Of a stretch of DNA of 64,000 nucleotides, positions 49,902-58,711 are shown one piece after another. The first letter of the stretch is position 1. Every line of letters begins with the position of its first letter. This DNA comes from Pseudomonas sp. gcc21 (lineage in GTDB: Bacteria > Pseudomonadota > Gammaproteobacteria > Pseudomonadales > Pseudomonadaceae), in contig NZ_CP051625.1 in assembly GCF_012844345.1 (NCBI RefSeq), positions 3,658,001-3,722,000 of the forward strand, in the 5' to 3' direction. A program made the position numbers and the translations under genes. Below the pieces are notes generated by a model. The model worked only from the letters and a program-made list of their open reading frames with translations. It was not told where the DNA came from and did not search any database.

Positions 49902-52410
49902 GCTCAGAAACGCAGGCAACCGCGCGCGGTTGGAACAGTTTGATCGGGTATGGGGAAACCTGCCCGGCTGGGGCCAACTGTCCGCGGTCAACCATACGTC
50001 TGTGGGGCTGCGCTTCGTTGTCACCGGCATGGTGTTCTTCCTGATCGGCGGCATCCTGGCGATGTTGCTGCGCACGCAGCTGGCATTGCCGGAACAGGAT
50101 ATTCTCAGCTCCAGCGCCTACAACCAGATTTTCAGCATGCACGGTACGGTGATGATGTTTCTGTTCGCCATTCCGGTGCTGGAAGGCGCAGCGATGTACC
50201 TGATCCCGAAGATGATCGGGACCCGTGATCTGGTATTCCCCCGTCTCAGCGCGCTGGGGTATTACTGTTATCTGTTCGGCGGCATCATTATCGTCTCAAG
50301 CCTGTTCCTGAACATGGCCCCCGACGCCGGGTGGTTCATGTACACGCCCTTGAGTGGATCCTTTTATTCGCCGGGCCTGGGGCCGGATTTCTGGCTGCTG
50401 GGCATCACCTTTGTGGAGATTTCGGCGATGTCCGCCGGGGTCGAGCTGGTGGTCTCGATCCTGCGCACGCGGGCCAACGGGATGTCGCTGCGCAAGATGC
50501 CGATCTTCTGCTGGTACATCCTGGCGATGGCCCTGATGATTGTCTTCGGCTTTCCACCGCTGATTCTCGGCAGCATCCTGCTGGAGCTTGAGCGTGCCGC
50601 AGGCATGGTGTTTTTCGAAGTGGCGGGCGGTGGTGATCCGCTGTTGTGGCAGCACCTGTTCTGGCTGTTCGGGCATCCGGAGGTGTACATCATCTTCCTG
50701 CCGGGTGCCGGAATAGTCTCCACGCTGATCCCGGTATTTGCCCAGCGTCCGCTGCTCGGTTATCGCTGGATTGTGCTGGCAATCATCCTGATGGGTTTCA
50801 TCAGTTTCGGGCTTTGGGTCCACCACATGTTTACCGTCGGGATACCCTCGCTGGCGTTGGCGTTCTTTTCGATGGCAAGCATGCTGGTAGCGATACCCAC
50901 TGCTATCCAGTTCTTTGCGTGGATCGCCACCCTGTGGACCGGGCGGGTGGTGTTTCACCTACCCATGCTGTGGATTCTGGGCTTCCTTATCATCTTTGTC
51001 GCCGGCGGGCTGACCGGCGTCATGCTGGCGCTGGTGCCGTTTGACTGGCAGGTGCACGACACGCACTTTGTAGTCGCGCATATGCACTATGTACTGGTCG
51101 GCGGCATGTTGTTCCCCTTGATAGCAGGGTTTTACTACTGGTTGCCGCATGTGTCCGGACGCATGCCTTCAGACACCCTGGGTCGCTGGGGTTTCTGGCT
51201 GACCTTTATTGGCTTCAATGTCACCTTCCTGATCATGCATCTGACCGGCTTGTTCGGCATGCCGCGTCGGGTCTACACCTATGAAGCCGGGTTGGGCTGG
51301 GACCTGTTCAACCTCATCTCGTCGATCGGCGGCTTTATCATGGCCATTGGTATCGCTGCGATCATAGTCGATGTGCTGCTGCACTTCCGCTTTGGCAGAC
51401 CCGCGCGGCAGAACCCATGGAATGCGGACTCGCTGGAATGGGCAGTCGAGATGCCAGTCAGCCCGTACAATTTTGCCAGTCTGCCTGATGTGCCGACCCG
51501 ACATCCCCTGTTCGAAGATCCGGAATTGCCGCAGAAGATTGCCAATGGCAATTACGGCCTGGCTGATATCGGTCACGGCCGCCGCGAGATCTATGGCTCA
51601 CAAGCTGCAAGCGGCAAGGTCATGCAGGTAATTCATCTGCCGACCAACTCATGGCTGCCGTTGCAAAGCGGGGCGATCATTGCCGTTGTCTGCCTGGGAT
51701 TGCTGACCAAGTTTTACTGGGTGGCGCTGGTAGCTGCGGTATTCGCGGTACTGTCCCTGTTGCGTTGGAGCTGGCATAACGGCGCCCACGCGAGTAGCGC
51801 GCCACTGACTGCAGACGAGCGCACCGATCCGCCGTTGCATTCGCGCACGTTCGACAGCCCGGGCCTGTGGGGGATGGTCGTTGCGATGATGGGCAATGGG
51901 ACGCTCTACGCCTCAATGCTGTTCGGCTGGTTTTATTTGTGGACTGCAGCACCGCAATGGCAAGCGCCGGACGAGGGGCCGCTTGATCTGTCGCTATTGC
52001 TGATCAGCGGGGCGCTGTTGACGGTCGCTGCACTGGTGTTTCGCTATGCCGTAGGGCGATTGCGCGCAGGCAATGCCAAGGGTATGCAAGGGCTGTTCTG
52101 GCTGGCATCTGTCATCGGGCTGGCCCACTTCGGGCTGTTGTTGTGGGTATTGCTCAGCGCACCCCTGCAAGCCACCGAGCTTGCGCATGATTCGGTGCTG
52201 ACGGTGATGCTGATGTATCTGCTGATCCATAGTGGGCTGACGACAGTGGTAACAGCGATGCAGGCGATGCGCGTTCAGTTCGGCTATGTGAGTCTGCGCG
52301 TACCCTATGAGCCCTTCGTGGTGTGGCCCCTGTGGGTGTATACGCTGGCTATTTTCTGGCTGGCAGTCGCGGCTTTCGTCTTGCTGCCTATGGGATGGGG
52401 AGGTAGCTGA
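49894..52410 (+). CDS. ctaDE: Fused cytochrome c oxidase subunits I and III
   Basis: An 838-residue protein. Residues 1-about 560 are subunit I: heme a His83 (FSMHGTV), GHPEVYI at 260-266 with the CuB His261 cross-linked to Tyr265 and the A-type Glu263, CuB His310/311, heme ligands His396/His398 in THFVVAHMHYV. From about residue 590 follows a subunit III-like domain with about six spans. The glutamate in the GHPEVYI motif marks the A1-type heme-copper oxidase. The fusion is known in some bacteria. A 116-residue membrane gene overlaps its stop. Confidence 0.94.
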   Translation: MSELRNAGNRARLEQFDRVWGNLPGWGQLSAVNHTSVGLRFVVTGMVFFLIGGILAMLLRTQLALPEQDILSSSAYNQIFSMHGTVMMFLFAIPVLEGAAMYLIPKMIGTRDLVFPRLSALGYYCYLFGGIIIVSSLFLNMAPDAGWFMYTPLSGSFYSPGLGPDFWLLGITFVEISAMSAGVELVVSILRTRANGMSLRKMPIFCWYILAMALMIVFGFPPLILGSILLELERAAGMVFFEVAGGGDPLLWQHLFWLFGHPEVYIIFLPGAGIVSTLIPVFAQRPLLGYRWIVLAIILMGFISFGLWVHHMFTVGIPSLALAFFSMASMLVAIPTAIQFFAWIATLWTGRVVFHLPMLWILGFLIIFVAGGLTGVMLALVPFDWQVHDTHFVVAHMHYVLVGGMLFPLIAGFYYWLPHVSGRMPSDTLGRWGFWLTFIGFNVTFLIMHLTGLFGMPRRVYTYEAGLGWDLFNLISSIGGFIMAIGIAAIIVDVLLHFRFGRPARQNPWNADSLEWAVEMPVSPYNFASLPDVPTRHPLFEDPELPQKIANGNYGLADIGHGRREIYGSQAASGKVMQVIHLPTNSWLPLQSGAIIAVVCLGLLTKFYWVALVAAVFAVLSLLRWSWHNGAHASSAPLTADERTDPPLHSRTFDSPGLWGMVVAMMGNGTLYASMLFGWFYLWTAAPQWQAPDEGPLDLSLLLISGALLTVAALVFRYAVGRLRAGNAKGMQGLFWLASVIGLAHFGLLLWVLLSAPLQATELAHDSVLTVMLMYLLIHSGLTTVVTAMQAMRVQFGYVSLRVPYEPFVVWPLWVYTLAIFWLAVAAFVLLPMGWGGS

Positions 52411-52760
52411 TGTTTTCGTTTACACATCCGATACATCTGGTCCTGGGGTTGATCATCTGGTCAGTCTGGTTCGTCGTGCTGTACGGGCTACAGGGCGTAG
52501 GCTGCAATATTGCGCCGCCCGCTGCGGAGCTCGGCCCTCGGACGTGGATCAATGCGCTGCTATTGGGGTTGGGTGCGTGCGTCACGCTGCTGCTGCTCAT
52601 TGCCACCTACCGGTGCTGGAAAGCGGGGCCGGATACCCCTGTCACCGAGGACTCCCAGCGGAAGTTCATCGCACGCATCAGTGGCGGTATTTACCTGCTA
52701 TCTGCCGTCGCCGCCGCAGCGGTGACGTTGCCGGTGGTGATTTACCCGCCCTGTGTGTAG
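52410..52760 (+). CDS. Small membrane protein of the oxidase operon
   Basis: A 116-residue protein with three predicted spans (about 6-27, 45-70 and 91-112) and a conserved-looking segment GLQGVGCNIAPPAAELGPRTWINALLLG. It starts within the ctaDE stop (TGATG), so it is translated with the oxidase. I do not recognise a named family; an assembly or accessory role is inferred from position. Confidence 0.75.
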   Translation: MFSFTHPIHLVLGLIIWSVWFVVLYGLQGVGCNIAPPAAELGPRTWINALLLGLGACVTLLLLIATYRCWKAGPDTPVTEDSQRKFIARISGGIYLLSAVAAAAVTLPVVIYPPCV

Positions 52761-52788
52761 CAGGCAGTGCAACGTGCTGCGCCGCGTG

Positions 52789-53850
52789 TCATTCCTCCTG
52801 CTCGCGTGAACGCGCTTCCTTGATGGTTTCGCGGGCCTGCTCTTTCTCCTCGGCGTCCGCTGTCGGTTTCTCGTGGTCGCGGGCTTCGTCCGGCGTGTAG
52901 CAGAGTGTCGCCATGATGGGGAAGTGATCAGAGCCAAACTGCTTCAGCCGCTTGATTGCGCACAGTTTGAAATGCCGGGTGACAAATATATGGTCCAGTG
53001 GCCAGCGTAGCAGCACGTGCCAGGCATTGTAGGTATTGAACATTCCGCGACCACAGCGGGGGTCGAGCATGCCGCTCACATGGCTGAAAGTGCGGGTAGT
53101 ACGGGACCAGGCCACATCATTCAGATCGCCAATCAATAATGCGGGCTCGTTGCGCTCGTGGACATGCTTGCCGACCAGCAACAGCTCGGCATCCCGCCAG
53201 AGTGACTCCTTGCTCTCGTTGGGCGCGGGTGGCCGTGGATGCAACGCATGAAAGTTGATGACGCTGCCGTCCTCGAGCTCGAGCCCACCATGAATCGACG
53301 GGATGTCGTCCTGGATCAGGCGCTTGATCTCGATATCGTGCAATGGCAGCCGTGAGTACAGATGCATGCCGTACAGGTTGTCCTGGGGAACGCTGACGCG
53401 GTGCGGCCAGTCTGCCAGCGCGGCGTCCAGTTGCTCGCCCCACCATTCATCAGACTCCAGGGTCAGGACTACGTCGGGTTGCTGGTCCAGAATCTGGCTG
53501 ATCAAACCATCGGCGTTGCGATTGGGCGTTAATACATTCGAGATAAGCAGGGTAACGCAGCTGTCCTGGTCCGCATCCTTGGCGCGCAGTACCTGCACCT
53601 TCCACAATCGGGTCCAGGGCAGGATACGGTACAACTGAACGGCCAGTACCAGAAGCCCACAGGCGATTGTCGGCATCTGCCATGGCTCTTCGCTCCAGGC
53701 CGACAGCACAACGACCAGCAGCGCCAGGGTCGCGATCTGCAGGCGGGGGAATTCGCACGCACGCAGCCACCAGTCATGCAGGCGAATTTTCGCCAGCAGC
53801 GTCATGCTTAGCAGAAACAGGGCCAGAACGAACAGTGGCAGGGTCAGCAA
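52789..53850 (-). CDS. Endonuclease/exonuclease/phosphatase-family membrane protein
   Basis: A 353-residue protein. Three N-terminal spans (about 4-21, 41-55, 60-80) precede a soluble EEP domain: LISNVLTPNRNADGLIS, VVLTLESDEWW, INFHALHPRPP, LLIGDLNDVAWS and DHIFVTRHF/GSDHFPI. These carry the metal and catalytic residues of DNase I-like enzymes. The C-terminus is charged (EEKEQARETIKEA). Substrate unknown. It converges on the oxidase operon. Confidence 0.88.
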   Translation of the reverse strand: MLTLPLFVLALFLLSMTLLAKIRLHDWWLRACEFPRLQIATLALLVVVLSAWSEEPWQMPTIACGLLVLAVQLYRILPWTRLWKVQVLRAKDADQDSCVTLLISNVLTPNRNADGLISQILDQQPDVVLTLESDEWWGEQLDAALADWPHRVSVPQDNLYGMHLYSRLPLHDIEIKRLIQDDIPSIHGGLELEDGSVINFHALHPRPPAPNESKESLWRDAELLLVGKHVHERNEPALLIGDLNDVAWSRTTRTFSHVSGMLDPRCGRGMFNTYNAWHVLLRWPLDHIFVTRHFKLCAIKRLKQFGSDHFPIMATLCYTPDEARDHEKPTADAEEKEQARETIKEARSREQEE

Positions 53851-53946
53851 ACGCTACTCCATCAATGCAGGTTGTTGATTGGCCGCGTGGACACGCACGG
53901 CGCGCTCTTTACCGGTATCGGTTGACGCCTGCGCAACCGCACCGGA

Positions 53947-54129
53947 TTACTCATTCTTCCCGCTGTCATCCGGTGTCGCTTGATCAGGAGCAGCCCCGTC
54001 CCGGGCCGGATTGGCTTCATTCTCAGCTGCGGCTTTACGTGCGATTTTTTCCTGGCGCTTTTCTTCCTGCTGTTTGCTTTTCTTCAGCTCTCGCTGACGT
54101 TTTTCAAACGAGTAATTTGGCTTGGCCAT
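53947..54129 (-). CDS. Small basic coiled-coil-like protein
   Basis: A 60-residue protein, lysine/glutamine-rich helix at residues 9-33 (EKRQRELKKSKQQEEKR) and an acidic disordered tail. It resembles small conserved pseudomonad proteins beginning MAKPNYSFEKRQ; I know no function. AGGAGCGC lies just before ATG 54129. Confidence 0.7.
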   Translation of the reverse strand: MAKPNYSFEKRQRELKKSKQQEEKRQEKIARKAAAENEANPARDGAAPDQATPDDSGKNE

Positions 54130-54407
54130 CTAGCGCTCCTGTTTGTGTATTTAGCCAGTGTAAAGGATGTGGGAGCCGGTTGCAGAATACGCCCGTCCGG
54201 GTGGGTCCGGAACTTCATGATGGTTCACGGCACTAATCAGCTGCGTATTTGTGTGCGTTGTCATGGGAGTGTTCGATGGCCCGGCGGCCGAAGACACTGG
54301 GGTTATTCCCGCTCCATCGCGGTTCGCGATGGAATGGAGGCGGACTCTAACGGCCCGTTCGGGGTCAACTGTTTAGCACTTGAATGCTCGCAAGGAACTG
54401 CTTAAAG

Positions 54408-55955
54408 ATGATCAGGTTTTTCTTCAGGGCGTTGCCCTTTGTGCTGTCCATGCCGCTTCTGGCCCAGGAACAGAATTTCGACTTCGAAACTGTAATCGGA
54501 AAAGCCAGAGAACTGGCGTCCCGGCCTTACGCAGCCCCCGCTCAGGTGCCGCGCTTTCTCCGCGATCTCAACTATCAGGATTATCAGGGGATTCGCTTCA
54601 AGCCAGAAAGCAGCCTTTGGCATGACGACGAGACGCCATTCAAGGTGATGATGATCCCGCCGGGGCTGTTCTATAACCACGCGGTGCGTATCAATGTGGT
54701 CAATCAGGGCGCAGTGGATCCCGTCAATTTCGAGAAGGCGCAGTTTACCTATCCCAATCCGGACATTGAGCGATTGGTCCCGGCCGATATGGGCTACGCC
54801 GGGTTCAAGCTGACCTTTCCCTTTGATGGGCCGGATGTCATGAACCAGTTCCTTGTTTTCGCAGGCGCCAGCTATTACCGCGCGGTGGGCAAGGAAAACA
54901 ACTTTGGGCTGTCGGGTCGCGGGATAGCAGTCAACACCGGATTGCCAGGTGGTGAGGAATTTCCTTCGTTTATCGAATTCTGGCTCGAGAAACCTGCAGC
55001 CGACGCGGAAAGCATGACTTTTTATGGCCTGCTGGACGGTAAAAGCCTTGCCGGAGCCTACAAATTCACTGTCACACCGGGTGAGGAGACTGCGCTCAAA
55101 GTCGAATCGGCGCTGTTCCCCCGCCAGTCGGTGGAAATGCTTGGGCTCGCACCGCTGACCAGCATGTTCTACTACGGTGAAAATACCCTGCTGCCGCCGG
55201 GTGAGTGGCGGCCGGAAGTGCATGACTCGGACGGACTCCTGATTCACGACGGTGGCACCGACGAGTGGCTGTGGCGGCCGCTGCGCAACCCCCAGCCGCT
55301 CAGTATCGATTACTTCGCCACCGAAAACGTGCGCGGCTTTGGTCTCATACAGCGCGACACGGACTTTCATAACTATATGGACCTTGAGGCACGGTATGAA
55401 ACGCGACCCAGTGCCTGGATCGAGCCCGAGGGTGACTGGGGGCGGGGCCAGGTGGTGCTGGTGCAACTGCCGACGTCAGATGAAACCAACGACAATGTGG
55501 TGGCGTTCTGGCGTACTGATGGGCAGATCAGCAAAGAGCAGTCGCTGCACTTCAACTATACCGCACGCTTTGGGGGAGACCGCGTGGCGAACGAACCTCT
55601 GGCGCGCGCGGTAGATACCTATCTTGGCGATGGCATGCGGGTGGGCGGTGGCGACCAGCCGGGTTCAGTTCGGGTGATTGCCGACTTCGCCGGCGGTCCG
55701 CTCGCCGATCGCAAACCCGACGCACCGGTCGTCGGCCACGTCAGCGGCCTGCAAGACACCGAAGTACTCGAGCATTTCGTCGAGTATGTCGAGCCGTTGC
55801 AACGCTGGCGGCTGTCTATTCTGGCGCGACCTGCAGCCGACAGGCCGCTGTCGCTGCGTGCCTACCTCAGCCAGAACGAAGATACCCTCAGCGAAACGTG
55901 GAGCTATGAGCTTCCGCCTGGCAGCGGCGTGCTGGGTGTGATGCAGCGTAAATAA
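54408..55955 (+). CDS. opgG: Osmoregulated periplasmic glucan protein OpgG
   Basis: A 515-residue MdoG-family protein with a signal peptide (about 1-20, PLLAQ). Sequence through FDFETVIGKARELASRPYAAP, YQDYQGIRFKPESSLWHDD and FYNHAVRINVV matches the N-terminal beta-sandwich of the family; the C-terminal Ig-like domain follows from about 385. OpgG is needed for making or branching the periplasmic beta-glucans that buffer osmotic stress. ATG 54408 is chosen for the signal peptide; the frame begins at 54384. Confidence 0.93.
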   Translation: MIRFFFRALPFVLSMPLLAQEQNFDFETVIGKARELASRPYAAPAQVPRFLRDLNYQDYQGIRFKPESSLWHDDETPFKVMMIPPGLFYNHAVRINVVNQGAVDPVNFEKAQFTYPNPDIERLVPADMGYAGFKLTFPFDGPDVMNQFLVFAGASYYRAVGKENNFGLSGRGIAVNTGLPGGEEFPSFIEFWLEKPAADAESMTFYGLLDGKSLAGAYKFTVTPGEETALKVESALFPRQSVEMLGLAPLTSMFYYGENTLLPPGEWRPEVHDSDGLLIHDGGTDEWLWRPLRNPQPLSIDYFATENVRGFGLIQRDTDFHNYMDLEARYETRPSAWIEPEGDWGRGQVVLVQLPTSDETNDNVVAFWRTDGQISKEQSLHFNYTARFGGDRVANEPLARAVDTYLGDGMRVGGGDQPGSVRVIADFAGGPLADRKPDAPVVGHVSGLQDTEVLEHFVEYVEPLQRWRLSILARPAADRPLSLRAYLSQNEDTLSETWSYELPPGSGVLGVMQRK

Positions 55956-55965
55956 GGAGTGTTTG

Positions 55966-56217
55966 ATGCAGCCGATACGGGCTGAAATAGCGCTGGCCAG
56001 AGTGCTTGCATATCTGCAATGGACCGGCGTGGAAGTTGATACATGTGTGGAGCGAAAGGCCTTGCGTATTGTTGAGGAAGCGCTCGATGCGGATGTCCCG
56101 GACTTCTTCCGGGTCTGCATGGAGATGGTCAGGGAGCGCTTCGAATTGTCGCCTGCCACTGTGCCGACGCCAGCCCCGCCGATCTGCCGCGGCAGCATCG
56201 GTTACGGCACGCACTGA
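55966..56217 (+). CDS. Small unknown protein between opgG and opgH
   Basis: An 83-residue protein with an N-terminal mostly helical region (AEIALARVLAYLQWTGVEV, CVERKALRIVEEALDA) and a proline-rich C-terminus (TVPTPAPPICRGS). AAGGAG precedes ATG 55966 and its stop overlaps the opgH start (TGATG). No recognised family. Codon use looks like the neighbours'. A cytoplasmic partner of OpgGH is only an inference from position. Confidence 0.7.
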   Translation: MQPIRAEIALARVLAYLQWTGVEVDTCVERKALRIVEEALDADVPDFFRVCMEMVRERFELSPATVPTPAPPICRGSIGYGTH

Positions 56218-58370
56218 TGACTGCGCTCCGTTCGGAATTGCCCGAAGCCGACCGGCATTTGGGTGCTTCGCATTGGCGTCGTGCCGCTGTTTGGCGCCGC
56301 AGTTTTCTGCTGCTGGCGGTCTTGCTGCAGACAGCTATCGCCACCTATTTCATGCTTTCGGTGCTGCCCTATAACGGCGGCACAGGGCTGGAAGTAGGTA
56401 TGGCGGTGCTGTTCGCTATTCTGTTCACCTGGATTTCCATCGGCTTCTGGGTGGGCTTGATCGGTTTCTGTATCCGCCGACTGGGCGGCGACGCGCATTC
56501 GCTGCTGGCCCAGCAGGATGAAGCCACCTTGGCGGGCACAACGCTCGCGCGCACGGCGATTGTCATGCCCATCTATCATGAGTCCGTCGAGCGCAGCCTG
56601 AGCGGGCTGAAGTCGGTCTATCGCAGCCTCGAGCGCACCGGCCAGCTGGAGCATTTTGACTTCCATATCCTTTCCGACAGCCGCGACCCGGACATCTGGC
56701 TCAGAGAGCAGACCGCCTGGGCGGGTCTGTGCAAGGAGCTGGGCGCCGAGGGCCGGCTGTTCTACCGACGGCGCACGCTGAACCTGAACTACAAGAGCGG
56801 AAACATCGGCGACTTTCTCCGGCGCTGGGGGCGCAACTACGCCTATATGGTGGTGCTCGACGCTGACAGCCTCATGGGCGGGCGGACGCTGGTGCGTATG
56901 GTTCAGCTGATGCAGCGCCACCCCCGCGTGGGGATTTTGCAGACCAGTCCTGCACTCCTCAATGGCGAATCGGTATTCGCTCGCATACAACAGTTCGGCA
57001 ATCAGCTGTACGGTCCCTTGTTCACCACCGGCCTGGCAGCGGTGCAGCTCGGCGAGGCTGCGTTCTGGGGGCACAACGCGATCCTGCGCACCCAGCCGTT
57101 CATGAAATATTGCGGATTGCGCAAGCTGCCAGGCTGGGGACTATTTCGCGGCCCGATCATGAGTCATGACTTTGTCGAGGCTGCCTATATGGGGCGGGCC
57201 GGTCTGGAGGTCTGGCTTGAGCCAGGGCTGGACCAGAGCTATGAGGAGTCGCCGCCGACTCTGGTAGAAGAACTGACACGCGACCGGCGCTGGGCCAAAG
57301 GCAATATGCAGCACCTATGGTTATTGCTGCGCGGCAAGGGCATGCGGGTTGCGCATCGCATGGCGCTGGTCAATGGCATCATGTCCTACTTTGCCTCGCC
57401 ACTCTGGTTGGCTTTTCTGGTGCTGACTACGATCGAAGCCGCGCGCATGGTGCTCATGCCTATTGATTATTTTCCCGATCCGTACCAGCTGCATCCGCTC
57501 TGGCCGCAGTGGGAGCCGATACGGGCTGTGGTCCTGGTAGGGATTACCATGACGCTGCTGTTCCTGCCCAAATTCCTCGCCTTGATCGATGCTGTATTGA
57601 GCGGGCGTGCAAAAGCGTTTGGCGGTTTCCTGCGCTTGTCGGCCGGCGTGTTGATGGAGATATTCATTTCAGCCTTGCTGGCGCCGATTCGTATGCTCGC
57701 TCATTCGCGGTACATCCTCGAGGCCGTGCTGAACGTCACGTTACGCTGGGCTGGGCAGAACCGCGCGGGGGAAATTGGCTGGGGCAAGGCCATACTCAAT
57801 CAGGCAATAGGCACCTTGCTGGCCATTTCCTGGTCCTCCTTTGCCTGGTGGTTGGATCCCATGTTTTTCCTCTGGTCCCTGCCGGTCGCGCTGCCGCTGG
57901 TACTGGCTGCACCCATATTCGTCATCCTGGGCAAAGTGCGCGTAGGACAGGGGCTGCGACGGCGCAAGTTGTTGATGATTCCCGAAGAAACACACGGCTC
58001 GGAGCTGATTGACGGCCTGACTGACACGCGCGGACTGGAGACAGCAACCGGTGACTTTCCCGCCTTTCATGAAGCGGTCGTCCATCCGCAAATCAACGCG
58101 TTGCAGGTCTCCCTGGCACGGGATAGACGGCGGGGACCGCGCGCTGCCTGGCTTGAACATCTGTGTCAGGACTGTCTTGAACACGGGCCGCGTGCGCTGG
58201 ACAAAGCTGAGCAGAGCGCCCTGGCAGGCGATGCCGCTTCACTGGCCTGGTTACATCAGCAGGCATGGCAGGCACCGGTAGACTCGCCTTGGGGGCGTAT
58301 TCTAGGAATCCGCATGCAGGCGCGCCGGCGACGGGACCAGGGGTTGCCTCCAGCCATTCTTACCGACTGA
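56217..58370 (+). CDS. opgH: Glucan glucosyltransferase OpgH, short form
   Basis: A 717-residue polytopic glycosyltransferase family 2 enzyme. Two N-terminal spans (about 27-45, 58-80), then a cytoplasmic GT2 domain with TAIVMPIYHES, VLDADSLMGG and the RRWAKGN acceptor motif, then several C-terminal spans. It polymerises glucose from UDP-glucose and extrudes it. About 130 residues shorter than E. coli OpgH, mainly through a much shorter cytoplasmic N-terminus, the part that in E. coli binds FtsZ. Start overlaps the stop of the preceding small gene. Confidence 0.94.
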   Translation: MTALRSELPEADRHLGASHWRRAAVWRRSFLLLAVLLQTAIATYFMLSVLPYNGGTGLEVGMAVLFAILFTWISIGFWVGLIGFCIRRLGGDAHSLLAQQDEATLAGTTLARTAIVMPIYHESVERSLSGLKSVYRSLERTGQLEHFDFHILSDSRDPDIWLREQTAWAGLCKELGAEGRLFYRRRTLNLNYKSGNIGDFLRRWGRNYAYMVVLDADSLMGGRTLVRMVQLMQRHPRVGILQTSPALLNGESVFARIQQFGNQLYGPLFTTGLAAVQLGEAAFWGHNAILRTQPFMKYCGLRKLPGWGLFRGPIMSHDFVEAAYMGRAGLEVWLEPGLDQSYEESPPTLVEELTRDRRWAKGNMQHLWLLLRGKGMRVAHRMALVNGIMSYFASPLWLAFLVLTTIEAARMVLMPIDYFPDPYQLHPLWPQWEPIRAVVLVGITMTLLFLPKFLALIDAVLSGRAKAFGGFLRLSAGVLMEIFISALLAPIRMLAHSRYILEAVLNVTLRWAGQNRAGEIGWGKAILNQAIGTLLAISWSSFAWWLDPMFFLWSLPVALPLVLAAPIFVILGKVRVGQGLRRRKLLMIPEETHGSELIDGLTDTRGLETATGDFPAFHEAVVHPQINALQVSLARDRRRGPRAAWLEHLCQDCLEHGPRALDKAEQSALAGDAASLAWLHQQAWQAPVDSPWGRILGIRMQARRRRDQGLPPAILTD

Positions 58371-58636
58371 ACCTGACAAGGCGTTTCAATAAGTTTTATG
58401 CCCTAACAGCGTTTTACGCGCTATAGGAATACTTCGTAATAAAAAGTTCATTATCAATATCCGCGCGCCTGCGAATTAGATGAAAGCTAAGTTGAAATCG
58501 AAACAAACTTTTCTGGACGTTGCGCTGTCCAAAATTTCAGCGGGAAGGGCTTTGGAACTTCAAGGCCCGCTCGTTAAATAAAGTGGGACTGTGCTCAAGT
58601 ACGGTTCAGCTCTTAATTTCCATAAGAGGTAACCTC
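58371..58636. other. Upstream region of the 24-residue peptide gene
   Basis: About 266 bases, A/T richer than the neighbours, with no gene seen except the promoter candidates for the peptide. The first 100 bases downstream of opgH contain palindromic GCG-rich short pieces, but no clean terminator. Confidence 0.4.
58505..58532 (+). promoter_or_regulatory. AlgU-like promoter candidate before the 24-residue peptide
   Basis: AAACTT, then 17 bases, then TCCAA. This partly fits the AlgU (sigma-22) form GAACTT-N16/17-TCtgA. It leaves a leader of about 100 bases. Weak match, inference only. Confidence 0.25.
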
Positions 58637-58711
58637 ATGAATAACATCGTATACATCGTTGGCGCTGTGGTAATTGTCCTGGCTATCCTTTCGTTCCTTG
58701 GATTCCGTTAA
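58637..58711 (+). CDS. 24-residue single-span membrane peptide
   Basis: MNNIVYIVGAVVIVLAILSFLGFR, split here for length: MNNIVYIVGAVV then IVLAILSFLGFR. One membrane helix with a basic last residue. AGAGGTAACCTC precedes ATG 58637 (AGAGG with ten or fewer bases to the start). Similar very short peptides occur in pseudomonads and are usually unannotated or hypothetical. The stop codon TAA is inside the left terminus of the repeat at 58708-58869, so the natural gene may have been longer. Confidence 0.7.
   Translation: MNNIVYIVGAVVIVLAILSFLGFR

Noticed and set aside
54210..54216. GGAACTT before opgG as an AlgU promoter
   Set aside because: The -10 position reads CTAAT or ACTAA, not TCTGA.
58554..58560. 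GGAACTT as an AlgU -35 element
   Set aside because: No TCTGA-like -10 at 16-17 bases downstream; the 58505 pair is a somewhat better candidate.
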